64,000 bases of DNA from Actinomycetes bacterium (lineage in GTDB: Bacteria; Actinomycetota; Coriobacteriia; Anaerosomatales; Anaerosomataceae): the NCBI GenBank assembly GCA_022839745.1, contig JALHJB010000015.1, positions 1-64,000 of the forward strand, given 5' to 3'. The position numbers and the translations under genes were made by a program. Numbering within the stretch: the stretch's first letter is position 1; every line of letters begins with the position of its first letter. Shown piece after piece: positions 24,320-33,804 of this stretch. The notes under the pieces are model-generated. The model worked only from the letters and a program-made list of their open reading frames with translations, did no database searches and was not told the origin of the DNA.

Positions 24320-24612
24320 CCTCGCATCTCCTTCATCACATGCAGGACGGTCTCGTAGATCTCTCGCAGATTCTCCGCGTACAGCGGCCCAGTGTTACAG
24401 CGCGCCAGGTTGGCGAAGATCTCCTCCTCGCGCTTGGGGTCGTACAGGCCCCAGTGGACATGCGGCTTGAGCGCCCTGATGGCGAGCGATTCGGTCGCCC
24501 GCTCGTTCAGCAGCCGCACGAGCTCGCAGTCGATCTCGTCGATGCGCGCCCTGTGGCTCGCGATCTCAGCCTGCGCCCGCGCCTCGTCCCGGACCGTGTT
24601 CTCGTCTCCCAC
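24316..24612 (-). CDS. aroQ: chorismate mutase, AroQ type
   Basis: A 98-residue all-helical enzyme that converts chorismate to prephenate. Helix 1 has HRARIDEIDCELVRLLNERA, followed by Arg46 and Lys49 (IRALKPH) and then YDPKREEEIFANLA, as in the AroQ family. GTG 24612 is chosen because GGGAGG is six bases upstream; the longer reading is Arg-rich and lacks a site. The coupled downstream gene is DAHP synthase. Such pairs commonly form a complex in Gram-positive bacteria and actinobacteria. Confidence 0.88.
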   Translation of the reverse strand: MGDENTVRDEARAQAEIASHRARIDEIDCELVRLLNERATESLAIRALKPHVHWGLYDPKREEEIFANLARCNTGPLYAENLREIYETVLHVMKEMRG

Positions 24613-24656
24613 GATGGCCTCCCTACTCGCTCGCCTGCGGTCGTACCCCGCGTGCC

Positions 24657-24684
24657 ATGCGGCGCCGGTCTCCCGGCGCCGCAT
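24657..24684 (-). terminator. palindromic hairpin between guaA and aroQ
   Basis: A perfect 12-base-pair stem (24657-24668 with 24673-24684), loop TCTC, lies 20 bases after the guaA stop. There is no T-tract, so it may terminate weakly or attenuate expression of the aroQ-aroF pair. Confidence 0.5.
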
Positions 24685-24704
24685 GTGTCCCGCTGATGCC
24701 TAGC

Positions 24705-26255
24705 TTATTCCCACTCGATGGTTCCGGGTGGCTTGCTCGTGATGTCGTACGCCACACGGTTGATGCCATCCACCTCGTTGATGATGCGGTTGCTCATCTT
24801 GGCGAGCAAGTCATGCGGAAGCCGCGCCCAGTCGGCCGTCATCGCGTCGGCCGAGGCCACCGCGCGAACGATGATCGGGTGGCCATACGTACGTTCATCG
24901 CCCATCACACCCACGCTGCGGATGTCGGGCAGCACGCCAAAGTACTGCCAGACGCTGCGCTCGGTGTCCCACTCGCCGATCTCCTCGCGGATGATCGCGT
25001 CCGCCTTCCGGAGCGTCTCCAGCTTCTCGTGTGTGATCTCGCCGATGATCCGAACGGCGAGTCCGGGACCCGGGAACGGCTGACGGTGCACGATCTCGTC
25101 AGGAAGCCCCAACTCGCTTCCCACCGCACGCACCTCGTCCTTGAAGAGCGCCTTCAGGGGCTCGATCAGGTCGAAATGCACGCCCTCCGGGAACGGGATC
25201 AGGTTGTGGTGGCTCTTGATCTTGGCCGCCGTCTTGTTCCCGCTTTCGATCACATCGGGATAGAGCGTGCCTTGTGCGAGCCACCTCACACCCTCGAGCT
25301 TGGTGGCCTCCTCGAAGAAGACCTTCCAGAACTCCTCGCCGATGATGCGGCGCTTCTGTTCGGGATCGGTGACGCCTTTCAGGAGGGACAGGTAGCGCTC
25401 CTCGGCCTCCACGTGCACGAGGTCGATATGGAACTGGTCGCGGAACGTGCGCACCACCTGTTCCGCTTCGTTCAAGCGCAACAGCCCGTGGTCGACGAAG
25501 ACGCACGTAAGCTGGTCACCGATGGCGCGGTGGAGCAGGGCTGCCACCACGCTCGAATCGACACCGCCGGAAAGCGCGCAGATCACGCGGTCGGTCCCTA
25601 CCTGCTCGCGCACTTTGGCAACGGTGTCATCGATGATGTTGAGCATCGTCCAAACCGGTGGGATGCCCGCGATCTCATGCAGGAACGTCTTGATGACCTG
25701 CTGTCCGAAGGTGGTATGCGCAACCTCGGGGTGGAACTGCGTCGCGTAGAGCTTGCGTTCGGGATCTTCCATCGCGGCGACCGCCGTGAGCGCCGTGCGA
25801 GCAGTCACGAGGAACCCAGGAGGAGGCGTGCCCACGCTGTCGCGATGGCTCATCCAGCACTGCGAGCTCTCTGGCACGCCCTCGAGCAGCCGACACTCGG
25901 ACTCCAACACCGTGAGCTCCGCGAACCCGTACTCGCCCGCATCGGTGTGCGGCAGGTCGCCACCGAGGTCGCGGGCCATGAGCTGCATGCCGTAGCAGAA
26001 CCCGAGCATCGGGATGCCGAGGTCGTAGATGCGCGTGTCCATCGTCGGGGCCCCGGGCGCGTAGACGCTTGCCGGACCCCCCGACAAGATGAGCGCCGCC
26101 GGACGGCGACGCTCGATCTCATCAGCGCTGATGTCGTGCGGGACGATCTCAGAGTACACACGCGCTTCGCGTACGCGCCTCGCGATCAGCTGCGCGTACT
26201 GCGCGCCGAAGTCGAGGACGAGGACGGTCGGCTGCTGGTCGTGATAGTCAGTCAC
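24705..26255 (-). CDS. guaA: glutamine-hydrolysing GMP synthase
   Basis: A 516-residue enzyme that converts XMP to GMP. The class I glutaminase domain (residues 10-195) has LILSGGP, the nucleophile-elbow LGFCYGMQLMA, and the His-x-Glu pair in FHPEV. The ATP pyrophosphatase domain has the P-loop ALSGGVDSSVVAALL. The C-terminal dimerisation domain ends VDGINRVAYDITSKPPGTIEWE. GTG 26255 is 9 bases after the guaB3 stop, so the two purine genes form an operon. Confidence 0.97.
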   Translation of the reverse strand: MTDYHDQQPTVLVLDFGAQYAQLIARRVREARVYSEIVPHDISADEIERRRPAALILSGGPASVYAPGAPTMDTRIYDLGIPMLGFCYGMQLMARDLGGDLPHTDAGEYGFAELTVLESECRLLEGVPESSQCWMSHRDSVGTPPPGFLVTARTALTAVAAMEDPERKLYATQFHPEVAHTTFGQQVIKTFLHEIAGIPPVWTMLNIIDDTVAKVREQVGTDRVICALSGGVDSSVVAALLHRAIGDQLTCVFVDHGLLRLNEAEQVVRTFRDQFHIDLVHVEAEERYLSLLKGVTDPEQKRRIIGEEFWKVFFEEATKLEGVRWLAQGTLYPDVIESGNKTAAKIKSHHNLIPFPEGVHFDLIEPLKALFKDEVRAVGSELGLPDEIVHRQPFPGPGLAVRIIGEITHEKLETLRKADAIIREEIGEWDTERSVWQYFGVLPDIRSVGVMGDERTYGHPIIVRAVASADAMTADWARLPHDLLAKMSNRIINEVDGINRVAYDITSKPPGTIEWE

Positions 26256-26264
26256 TCGTCGCCC

Positions 26265-27440
26265 CTACCGGCCCATGCCCACGCCCTGCGCCTGCTGGAG
26301 GGTCTTGCCCTCGGTCTGCAGCGCGGGCGCGACCATGACCTCGGCCTTCTGGAAGGCCTTGAGATTCTCGTACCCGCAGGTTGCCATCGAGGTGCGAAGG
26401 CCGCCGCACAGGTTGAGCGTACCGTCGTTCTCATGCGCGGGACCGGTCATGATCTCCTCGAGCGTGCCCTTCTGACCGGCGAAGACGCGCGTACCGCGCG
26501 GCAGGTCCGGGTGGAAGGTCGCCATGCCCCAGTGATACCCACGGCCGGGAGCCTCCGCGGCCGCCGCAAGCGGGGAACCGATCATGATGCTGTCTGCGCC
26601 GCAGGCGATCGCCTTGGCCAGATCGCCGCCGGTGCGCATGCCGCCGTCGGCGATGACGTGGCAGTACGTGCCGGTCTCGTCGAGGTGGCGCATGCGGGCC
26701 GCCGCCGCATCAGCGATGGCGGTGCACTGCGGAACGCCGATGCCAAGCACGCGACGTGACGTGCAGGCATGGCCGGGGCCAACGCCTACGAGCACGCCCA
26801 CGGCACCGGTCCGCATCAGGTGCAGTGCGCCCTGATAGCTGCAGCAACCGCCCACGATCACCGGGATGTCGAGCGAGGCGATGAACCCGTTGAGGTCCAG
26901 CGGCTTGTCATAGCTCGACACGTGCTCAGCCGAGACCACGGTTCCCTGGATGATGAGGATATCGAGCCCGCCTTCAAGCGCGGGGCCGATGAACCGCTCC
27001 ACGTTCTGCGGTGTGAGCGAGGCCGCCGCAAGCACGCCACCGGCCTTGATCTCCGCAACACGCTGCTTCACGAGTTCGGCTTTCACGTCCTCGGCAGCGT
27101 AGATCTCCTGCATCTTGCGGGTCGCCTCTTCACGCGAGAACGACGCGATCGCGTCGAGCTGCGGCGCGGGATCCGCGTAACGGGTCTGTATACCCTCCAG
27201 GTTGAGGACCGCAAGACCGCCCAGCTTGCCGAGGGTGATGGCGAAGGCCGGGTCGACGACGCCGTCCATCGCAGAGGCGAGCACGGGCAGCGGGAAGGCA
27301 TAGTCGCGGCCCTTGTACGAGAACTCCCACGAGATGTTCACGTCCCGCGGGTCACGCGTGCGCCTGCTCGGCACGATCGCGATGTCGTCGAATCCGTAGG
27401 CCCGGCGTGCCGTCTTGCCGCGTCCGATCTCGATCTCCAT
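26265..27440 (-). CDS. guaB3: GuaB3-family IMP dehydrogenase-related protein
   Basis: A 391-residue TIM-barrel protein of the IMPDH family without the CBS insert. It shows the start RRAYGFDDIAIVPS, VLASAMDGV, the catalytic Cys-loop analogue GVGPGHACTSRRVLGIG (usually GPGSICTTR), VIADGGMRTGGDLAKAIACGADSIMIGSPL and HENDGTLNLCGGLRTSMATCGY. GuaB3 proteins in actinobacteria are paralogues of classical GuaB, and their exact reaction is less certain. Its place directly before guaA supports a role in GMP formation. ATG 27440 is used; longer reading runs into the divergent promoter region. Confidence 0.88.
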   Translation of the reverse strand: MEIEIGRGKTARRAYGFDDIAIVPSRRTRDPRDVNISWEFSYKGRDYAFPLPVLASAMDGVVDPAFAITLGKLGGLAVLNLEGIQTRYADPAPQLDAIASFSREEATRKMQEIYAAEDVKAELVKQRVAEIKAGGVLAAASLTPQNVERFIGPALEGGLDILIIQGTVVSAEHVSSYDKPLDLNGFIASLDIPVIVGGCCSYQGALHLMRTGAVGVLVGVGPGHACTSRRVLGIGVPQCTAIADAAAARMRHLDETGTYCHVIADGGMRTGGDLAKAIACGADSIMIGSPLAAAAEAPGRGYHWGMATFHPDLPRGTRVFAGQKGTLEEIMTGPAHENDGTLNLCGGLRTSMATCGYENLKAFQKAEVMVAPALQTEGKTLQQAQGVGMGR

Positions 27441-27644
27441 ACTGTGCGCCGCCTCTCCTGTTCGATGTCCTCGCGGACACCGCTCGCCGATGTGACAAAG
27501 ACCAGGGTCCCGCCCTGTGAACGAAACGGGCGACTCCTGGCCTGATGGATGCTGTGACTGAGTGAGTGTATAGGATAGCGCGACCGCCGCCGCCCCGGTA
27601 GACGTATTGTAGGGGTTCGTCGGCGCTTGTTGAACACTCCGCGC

Positions 27645-27650
27645 TATAAT
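27645..27650 (+). promoter_or_regulatory. consensus -10 element upstream of the CWB2 amidase gene
   Basis: A perfect TATAAT lies 69 bases before the amidase start, in the 278-base divergent region. No matching -35 at 16-18 bases was found, so an activator or an alternative sigma factor may be needed. Confidence 0.4.
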
Positions 27651-27718
27651 AGCGGGAATTCGTGACCCCCACGGCGGTCCAGAGCACCGCTGCCCGACAC
27701 GAAAGGCCGACCGCAGCC

Positions 27719-29392
27719 ATGAATCGTAGACCTCGGCCCCTTGCGGCGCCGTGCGCCCTGTTCGCCGCGTCGCTCGCCTTCCTGCTCTGCGCACAGCCCG
27801 CCCACGCCGCCCGCATCTTCATCGATCCCGGCCACGGCAGCATCATCACGCCCGGCGGTGGAGTGGATCCCGGTGCGGTCGCGAAGGACAGTGCCGGGAC
27901 AGTCATAGCCAAGGAGAAGGACCTCGCGCTGCAGATCGCGCAGCGCCTCGCAACCGAGCTTGGGAAGCGTGGGCACGAGGTCCAGCTGTACCGGACGGGC
28001 GACGTCACCGCGACGCCAGTGGACCGCATGACCTGGCTGGGAGCCAGCGATCCTGCTGACTCGGCCACGTGGCAGCGCAGTGAGACGATCACCAAGGGCG
28101 ACTCGCTGCAAGCGCGGTGCGACGAGGCAAACGCTTCCGGGGCAGACCTCTTTATCTCGGTCCACCTGAACGCGGCGGACGCCACATCGGCCACCGGATA
28201 CGAGACATGGCTGACAGCCGAGGACCGGCTCGGCGCGCTACTCGCATCGTATGTGCAGCGCGAGGTCATCGCGTCCACGCCGTTCAGAGACCGAGGCACT
28301 AAGACCGAACAGTTCTACGTCATCCGCTGGTCACACATGCCAGCGATACTGGCCGAGTGCGGCTTCATCTCCAACCCGACCGACCGCGCCTATGTGACAT
28401 CGGCCAGTGGGCAGAGCACCCTCGCGCGCGCTATGGCCGACGGCGTCGACGCGTTCCTCGCAAGCGAGCCCTACCGGCAGTTGTGGCCGAGGATCTCGGG
28501 GACGACCCGCTACGGAACCGCAGCGGCACTCTCCCTCGACGGGTGGCCGACGGGCGCCCGGACCGTGCTGCTCGCCACGGGTGAGAACTGGCCCGATGCC
28601 CTGGCAAGCGCGCCGCTCTCGCACAAGCTCGACGCTCCCCTGCTGCTCAGCACCCCATCGACGCTGCCGACGGACACGGCCGAGGAGCTCGCTCGGCTAG
28701 CTCCCGACAACATCGTGGTCCTCGGAGGTACCGGAGCGGTCTCCGACGCCGTAGTCACCGCGGCAGCGTCAGCTGCGGGAGTCGCTCCCCGAGATGTGCG
28801 CAGGATCGCGGGCGCGAACCGCTACGAGACGGCGGCGCTCATCGCGACCGAAGTCGGTGTGCCGACCGATGGCAGAGTCGCGGTAGTGGGCGGCGAGTCA
28901 CCAGCGGATGCGGTGAGCATCTCCGCGTATGCCGGCGCGAACTCCATCCCGATCCTGCTCACGGAAACGACACGTCTCTCGACCGCGACCGCGGACTTCA
29001 AAGCCGCCAATGCGAGCACCTGGCGGTCGACGCTCATCATCGGCGGAACCGCCGTCGTGCCGGATGCGGTGGTCTCAGCGCTCCCCTCACGCAGACGCAT
29101 CGCCGGCCCTGACCGCTACGCCACCAACGCTGCCGTCCTCCAGCAACTCCACACCGCGGCAGGCCTGCACTACGTCGCGAACGGCGAGGCATATCCCGAC
29201 TGCCTGACCGCGGGGGTCCGTGGGGCCAAGAGCGCCGGTGCCGTCATGCTGGTGCAACCCCGGACGCTCGGCAACTACCAACGGCTCTACATCGAGAACC
29301 ACGAGACTCGCGTCCGGGCGATCCGGATGGTCGGAGGAACCCGCGTGCTCCCGATCATCCACGAGTGGATGATCGACAAGGCGCTCCGCTAG
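27719..29392 (+). CDS. secreted N-acetylmuramoyl-L-alanine amidase with three CWB2 repeats
   Basis: A 557-residue exported peptidoglycan hydrolase. Residues 1-30 are a signal peptide (basic start, cleavage at AHA-A). Residues 31-240 are an Amidase_3 domain: DPGHGS with zinc ligand His39, Glu66, SVHLNA with His149, and the catalytic Glu213 in LAECGFISNP. Residues about 250-557 are three CWB2 repeats (GTTRYGTAAAL, GANRYETAALI and GPDRYATNAAV starts; VVLGGTGAV and IIGGTAVV cores) that hold it to the wall. ATG 27719 gives the signal peptide. It is convergent with ychF, with only 7 bases between stops. Confidence 0.93.
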   Translation: MNRRPRPLAAPCALFAASLAFLLCAQPAHAARIFIDPGHGSIITPGGGVDPGAVAKDSAGTVIAKEKDLALQIAQRLATELGKRGHEVQLYRTGDVTATPVDRMTWLGASDPADSATWQRSETITKGDSLQARCDEANASGADLFISVHLNAADATSATGYETWLTAEDRLGALLASYVQREVIASTPFRDRGTKTEQFYVIRWSHMPAILAECGFISNPTDRAYVTSASGQSTLARAMADGVDAFLASEPYRQLWPRISGTTRYGTAAALSLDGWPTGARTVLLATGENWPDALASAPLSHKLDAPLLLSTPSTLPTDTAEELARLAPDNIVVLGGTGAVSDAVVTAAASAAGVAPRDVRRIAGANRYETAALIATEVGVPTDGRVAVVGGESPADAVSISAYAGANSIPILLTETTRLSTATADFKAANASTWRSTLIIGGTAVVPDAVVSALPSRRRIAGPDRYATNAAVLQQLHTAAGLHYVANGEAYPDCLTAGVRGAKSAGAVMLVQPRTLGNYQRLYIENHETRVRAIRMVGGTRVLPIIHEWMIDKALR

Positions 29393-29399
29393 AGATCAC

Positions 29400-30464
29400 C
29401 TAGACGTTGAAGCGGAAGTGCACCACGTCACCGTCGGCCATGGTGTACTCCTTGCCTTCGATGCGCAGCCTGCCTGCCGCCTTGGCCGCCGCTTCGGTCC
29501 CGAGTTCATCGTAGTCTGCATAGGCGATGACCTCTGCCTTGATGAACCCACGCTCGAAGTCCGTGTGGATGACACCGGCCGCCTCGGGCGCTTTCGCACC
29601 CACGCGGACGGTCCAGGCGCGGACTTCCTGCACGCCTGCCGTGAAGAACGACTGCAGCCCGAGCAGGCGGTACGCCTCGCGCACCAGTGCGTTCAGTCCC
29701 GGCTCCTGCAGGCCCTCCATCTCGAGGTACTCGGCCAGTTCGTCCGGCTCCAGCTCGGACATCTCCGCCTCGATCTTGGCGCAGATCGGCACCGGTGCTA
29801 TTCCGTCGATCTCGGCGAGTGGCGCACCGATCTCTCCCTCGTCGACGTTGGCGATGTAGAGCATCGGCTTCATGGTGAGCAGGTGCAGATCACGCACGAG
29901 CTCACGCTCGTCGGCGGTCATCTCCATGGTCCGGGCGCGGTGCCCCTGGCTCATCCACGCCTCAAGTCGTCGGGCGAGGGGCACCCTGGCCGCGACCGCA
30001 GCATCGCGCTTCGCTTCCCTCTCGAGCCTGGGCAGCGCACGCTCGAGTGTGCCGAGGTCGGCCAGGATGAGCTCTGTCTTGATGGTCTCGACGTCAGAGG
30101 CGGGGTCGACCTTGCCATCGACATGGATGACGTTGGGATCCGCGAAGTACCGTACGACCTCGGCGATCGCATCGCACTCGCGGATGTTGGCGAGGAACTG
30201 GTTGCCGAGACCCTCCCCCTCGCTCGCGCCCTTCACGAGTCCGGCAATATCCACGAACTCGACGGTCGCGGGCACGATACGCTGTGGTGAGACGAGTTCA
30301 GCGAGTCGATCGAGGCGTGCATCGGGCACCGGCACCAGGCCGACATTGGGCTCGATGGTCGCGAAAGGATAGTTGGCCGCGTCGACCTGTCGGCGCGTAA
30401 GCGCGGTGAACAGCGTCGACTTGCCGACGTTGGGAAGACCGACGATACCGATCGAGAGCGCCAC
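29400..30464 (-). CDS. ychF: redox-regulated ATPase YchF (Obg family)
   Basis: A 354-residue P-loop protein that binds the ribosome. It has G1 GLPNVGKST (residues 9-17), YPFATIEPNVG, G3 DIAGLVKGAS, and YIANVDE in place of the usual NKXD G4, which is why the family prefers ATP. A coiled helical insert follows, then a C-terminal TGS domain (AGVIHTDFERGFIKAEVI). GTG 30464 has AAGGGG six bases upstream. The length matches the family (about 363). Confidence 0.96.
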   Translation of the reverse strand: MALSIGIVGLPNVGKSTLFTALTRRQVDAANYPFATIEPNVGLVPVPDARLDRLAELVSPQRIVPATVEFVDIAGLVKGASEGEGLGNQFLANIRECDAIAEVVRYFADPNVIHVDGKVDPASDVETIKTELILADLGTLERALPRLEREAKRDAAVAARVPLARRLEAWMSQGHRARTMEMTADERELVRDLHLLTMKPMLYIANVDEGEIGAPLAEIDGIAPVPICAKIEAEMSELEPDELAEYLEMEGLQEPGLNALVREAYRLLGLQSFFTAGVQEVRAWTVRVGAKAPEAAGVIHTDFERGFIKAEVIAYADYDELGTEAAAKAAGRLRIEGKEYTMADGDVVHFRFNV

Positions 30465-30585
30465 GTGAAGCCCCTTCCGAGTGGACCGCACAGCCGCTTC
30501 CGGGCCGTGCGCTGCGATACTATACCATCATGAATCCATCGAGCGGCGCGAGCCGACCCTCAGCCCGGCAGCACGGACGCCACTC

Positions 30586-31236
30586 ATGAGTCCGGAGCTG
30601 CTCGCCGCCCTCACGCTCGGCGGGTCGGCGTTCGTGGTGGGACTCTCGGGCGCCATGGCTCCTGGCTCGCTTCTCACCGTGATCATCAGCCGCACGCTCA
30701 CCCGTGGCCCCGGCTCCGCCGCTCTCATGCTTGTGGGCCACGCGCTTCTCGAAGGCGCTCTGCTCGTGGGGTTTGCCTTCGGCCTGCAGAAGGTCCTCGC
30801 CGACCCGCGCGTAGGCAGCGTTCTGGGCGTAGTGGGAGGAGTCATCCTGCTGTGGCTCGGGTATCGCCTGGTATCCGACGCGCTCCGCGGTGCAGCCACC
30901 GAGAACACCCAGGAACCGCGCTCCGAGCCGCGCATGGGGCCGGTGCTGCAGGGCATCACGGTGAGCCTCTCCAACCCGTACTGGACGCTCTGGTGGGCCA
31001 CTGTGGGAGTGAAGCTCGCCGCCGACGGCCTGGTTATCGGGCCGATCGGTGTCGCCGCGTTCTTCATCGGTCACGAAGTCGCCGACATCGCCTGGTACGG
31101 CCTGGTCATAGGCGCCACCGCTCGCGGAAAGCGCGCACTCCCGCCCTCGGCGTTCCGGGTCGTTCTGGGGGCGTGCGGGGTGTTCCTGCTCTACCTGGGA
31201 GCGCGGTTCGGCCTCGATGGCATCGGCGTGCTGTAG
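30586..31236 (+). CDS. LysE/RhtB-type exporter
   Basis: A 216-residue membrane protein with about six helices. It shows the family-typical start GLSGAMAPGSLLTVIISRTL (compare PGP in LysE/RhtB), GVVGGVILLWLGYRL and the later LSNPYWTLWW. Members export amino acids or cations; the substrate is unknown here. ATG 30586 has a weak binding site. A TACTAT at 30518-30523 could be a -10 element. Confidence 0.75.
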   Translation: MSPELLAALTLGGSAFVVGLSGAMAPGSLLTVIISRTLTRGPGSAALMLVGHALLEGALLVGFAFGLQKVLADPRVGSVLGVVGGVILLWLGYRLVSDALRGAATENTQEPRSEPRMGPVLQGITVSLSNPYWTLWWATVGVKLAADGLVIGPIGVAAFFIGHEVADIAWYGLVIGATARGKRALPPSAFRVVLGACGVFLLYLGARFGLDGIGVL

Positions 31237-31248
31237 CGGGTTCTCCGG

Positions 31249-31602
31249 CTAGAGCGAGGCGTACGGATCGAGCGGGTCGAACGCCTCGACCTTCCACTCG
31301 ATGCCAAAGGCGCGGAGCTTCGCGTAGTACTCCTCTTCCGTGTACTCCTTGTTGAGGATGTGGAAGCGGGCGCCGTTGAGACCCACGCAGTACGCGCAGT
31401 CGCGGCAGTCCACGCACTGCACGCACTCCACGAGGCTGTCCGAGTTGTGGCAGCTGATGCAGCCGCGCGAGTTGTAGACGTAGTTGCAGTTCCGGGACGC
31501 CTCGACGTTGAAGCAGCCGTAGTTGTTGGAGCCGTCACGGTCGTGGGTGTGTTCGCTCTTGAGGCGGTTCCACTCTGCAAGGAAGTGCACGTTCTGAGTC
31601 AT
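31249..31602 (-). CDS. cysteine-rich protein of unknown function
   Basis: A 117-residue protein with nine Cys at residues 30, 39, 48, 51, 60, 63, 66, 69 and 72, spaced so as to suggest metal or Fe-S binding (CISCHNS, CVQCVDCRDCAYC). The following part, GLNGARFHILNKEYTEEEYY, looks like the C-terminal end of a Cys-rich repeat family that I recall as uncharacterised proteins. No signal peptide is present, so it is cytoplasmic. ATG 31602 follows GGGAG. Its stop is 12 bases from the convergent LysE-type gene. No function is proposed. Confidence 0.75.
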   Translation of the reverse strand: MTQNVHFLAEWNRLKSEHTHDRDGSNNYGCFNVEASRNCNYVYNSRGCISCHNSDSLVECVQCVDCRDCAYCVGLNGARFHILNKEYTEEEYYAKLRAFGIEWKVEAFDPLDPYASL

Positions 31603-31695
31603 GCCAGGCTCCCGGGTCGTGAGGTAGTGCGGTCATTGTACTCCAGACCGGTCGACGACTTGCGGGGCTGTATGACAAAGCACCACCCATACGCA

Positions 31696-31726
31696 CAAGG
31701 GCCCCGGCGCAATGCCGGGGCCCTTG
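31696..31726 (-). terminator. terminator of groESL
   Basis: A 13-base-pair GC-rich stem (31696-31708 with 31714-31726) and a 5-base loop lie 24 bases after the groEL stop. The T-tract is weak. Confidence 0.7.
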
Positions 31727-31749
31727 GAGCACACTCTGCAGGGTCGCCC

Positions 31750-33378
31750 CTACATCATGCCCATGCCGCCACCCATGCCGGCCATCGCGGCAGCAGCCGC
31801 GTCGTCCTTGGCAGGGATGTCGGAGACGGTGGTCTCGGTGATGAGGATCAGGGCCGCGATCGACGCCGCGTTCTGCAGCGCGGTGCGGGTGACCTTCACC
31901 GGGTCGATGACGCCCATCTTGAGCAGGTCGCCGTATTCGCCGGTAGCGGCGTTGAGGCCCTGGCCCGCGTCGAGCGCCTTGACCTTCTCGACCACGACCG
32001 AACCCTCGAAGCCTGCGTTGGCAGCGATCTGCTTCAGCGGCTCATCGAGTGCCTTCTTGATGATGTTGACACCGATCTGCTCGTCACCCTCGAGCTCGAG
32101 CGCCTCGAGAGCCGGGACCGCGTCGGTGAGCGCCACGCCGCCACCGGCGACGATACCCTCTTCAACAGCCGCGCGGGTCGCCTGAAGCGCGTCCTCGATG
32201 CGGTGCTTCTTCTCCTTGAGCTCGACCTCGGTCGCCGCGCCGACCTTGATGATGGCCACGCCGCCGGAGAGCTTGGCCAGGCGCTCCTGGAGCTTCTCAC
32301 GGTCGAAGTCCGAGTCGGAATTCTCGATCTCGGCCTTGATCTGGTTGATGCGGGCCTTGATCTGATCCTCGGCACCCTTGCCACCGATGATGGTGGTGTC
32401 GTCCTTGGTGATCTTGACCTTCTCGGCACGACCAAGCATGTCGAGCGTGACGTTCTCGAGCTTGTGCCCGAGCTCCTCGCTGATGACCTGGCCACCGGTG
32501 ACGATGGCGATGTCCTCAAGCATGCGCTTGCGGCGGTCACCGAAGCCCGGCGCCTTGACGGCGACCGAGGTGAACGTGCCGCGGAGCTTGTTGACGATGA
32601 GCGTGGCAAGCGCCTCGCCCTCAACGTCTTCGGCGATGATCAACAGCTGGCGGCCGGCCTGCATGACCTTCTCAAGCACCGGCAGGAGATCCTGGATGTT
32701 GCCGATCTTGGAGTTGGCGATGAGGATGACCGGATCGTCGATCACGGCCTCCATGCGATCGGGGTCGGTGATCATGTACGGCGACACGTAACCCTTGTCG
32801 AACTGCATGCCCTCGACGGTCTCGATGTCGATGCCGAAGGTCTGCGACTCCTCGACGGTGATGACGCCGTCCTTGCCGACGACCTCCATCGCCTCAGCGA
32901 TCTTGGCGCCGATGGTGTCATCGGCGGCCGAGATCGAACCGACGTGTGCGATCTCTTCCTTGTCCTCGATCTCCTTGGCGTGGCCCTTGATGGTCTCGAC
33001 GACCGTGTCCACGGCCTTCTCGATGCCGCGCTTGACGGCAAGCGGGTTGGCGCCAGCGGCCACGTTGCGCAGACCCTCACGCACGATGACCTGGGCGAGC
33101 AGCGTCGCGGTGGTGGTACCGTCACCAGCGACGTCGTTCGTCTTGGTGGCGACTTCCTTCACGAGCTGGGCGCCCATGTTCTCGATGGGATCCTCGAGCT
33201 CGATCTCCTTGGCGATGGTCACACCGTCGTTGGTGATCGTGGGAGCGCCGAACTTCTTCTCGAGCACAACGTAACGGCCGCGGGGGCCGAGGGTCACCTT
33301 GACAGCGTTGGCCAGCTTGTTGACGCCGGCCTCGAGGCCGCGACGGGCCTCTTCATCGAAACGGATGTCCTTTGCCAT
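31750..33378 (-). CDS. groEL: chaperonin GroEL, 60 kDa subunit
   Basis: A 542-residue chaperonin that forms the 14-mer folding chamber. Signatures are VTLGPRGRYVVLEKKFGAPTITNDGVTIAKEIELEDP, AGDGTTTATLLAQ with the ATP-site Asp, the late AAVEEGIVAGGGVAL and the C-terminal GMGGGMGMM tail. Length and tail are standard. It lies 48 bases after groES in one operon under CIRCE/HrcA control. Confidence 0.98.
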   Translation of the reverse strand: MAKDIRFDEEARRGLEAGVNKLANAVKVTLGPRGRYVVLEKKFGAPTITNDGVTIAKEIELEDPIENMGAQLVKEVATKTNDVAGDGTTTATLLAQVIVREGLRNVAAGANPLAVKRGIEKAVDTVVETIKGHAKEIEDKEEIAHVGSISAADDTIGAKIAEAMEVVGKDGVITVEESQTFGIDIETVEGMQFDKGYVSPYMITDPDRMEAVIDDPVILIANSKIGNIQDLLPVLEKVMQAGRQLLIIAEDVEGEALATLIVNKLRGTFTSVAVKAPGFGDRRKRMLEDIAIVTGGQVISEELGHKLENVTLDMLGRAEKVKITKDDTTIIGGKGAEDQIKARINQIKAEIENSDSDFDREKLQERLAKLSGGVAIIKVGAATEVELKEKKHRIEDALQATRAAVEEGIVAGGGVALTDAVPALEALELEGDEQIGVNIIKKALDEPLKQIAANAGFEGSVVVEKVKALDAGQGLNAATGEYGDLLKMGVIDPVKVTRTALQNAASIAALILITETTVSDIPAKDDAAAAAMAGMGGGMGMM

Positions 33379-33426
33379 TCAGTGATTCCCCTCCTTCTTC
33401 AGTGTCAGATACGGATGGTTGACGTG

Positions 33427-33720
33427 TTAGGCGTTCACGACTGCGAGGATGTCGCCCTGCGACATGATGAAGAACTCCTCGCCCTCGACCTTGATCGAGG
33501 TCTTGCCCCACTCCTTGTAGATGACGACGTCGCCGACCTTGACGTCCATCGGGACGCGCTTCTCGCCCTCATCGTCCCAGCGGCCGTCACCAACGGCGAC
33601 GATCTCGCCCTTCTGTGGCTTCTCCTTGGCGGAGTCCGGGATGACAAGACCGCTCTTGGTCTGCTCCTCGGCCTTGGCCGGCTTGACAACGACGTTGTCG
33701 AACAGCGGCTTCAGATTCAT
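33427..33720 (-). CDS. groES: co-chaperonin GroES
   Basis: A 97-residue lid of the GroEL chamber. It has LKPLFDNVVVKPAKAEEQTKSGLVIPDSAKEKPQKGEIVAVGDG with the mobile loop TKSGLVIP, and the C-terminal MSQGDILAVVNA. First gene of groESL, 85 bases downstream of the CIRCE element. Confidence 0.98.
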   Translation of the reverse strand: MNLKPLFDNVVVKPAKAEEQTKSGLVIPDSAKEKPQKGEIVAVGDGRWDDEGEKRVPMDVKVGDVVIYKEWGKTSIKVEGEEFFIMSQGDILAVVNA

Positions 33721-33804
33721 GCTCTACCCTCCTGTTTCGTTCGCGTTCCGGACATGCGGGTACCGCGCTCTAGGCGGTGGTTACCGGTCGTCCCCTTCCG
33801 GGGA

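Noticed and set aside
27622..27650. full promoter with TTGTTG or TTGAAC as -35 for the TATAAT upstream of the amidase
   Set aside because: The spacers are only 12 and 9 bases, too short for a housekeeping promoter, so only the -10 is reported.
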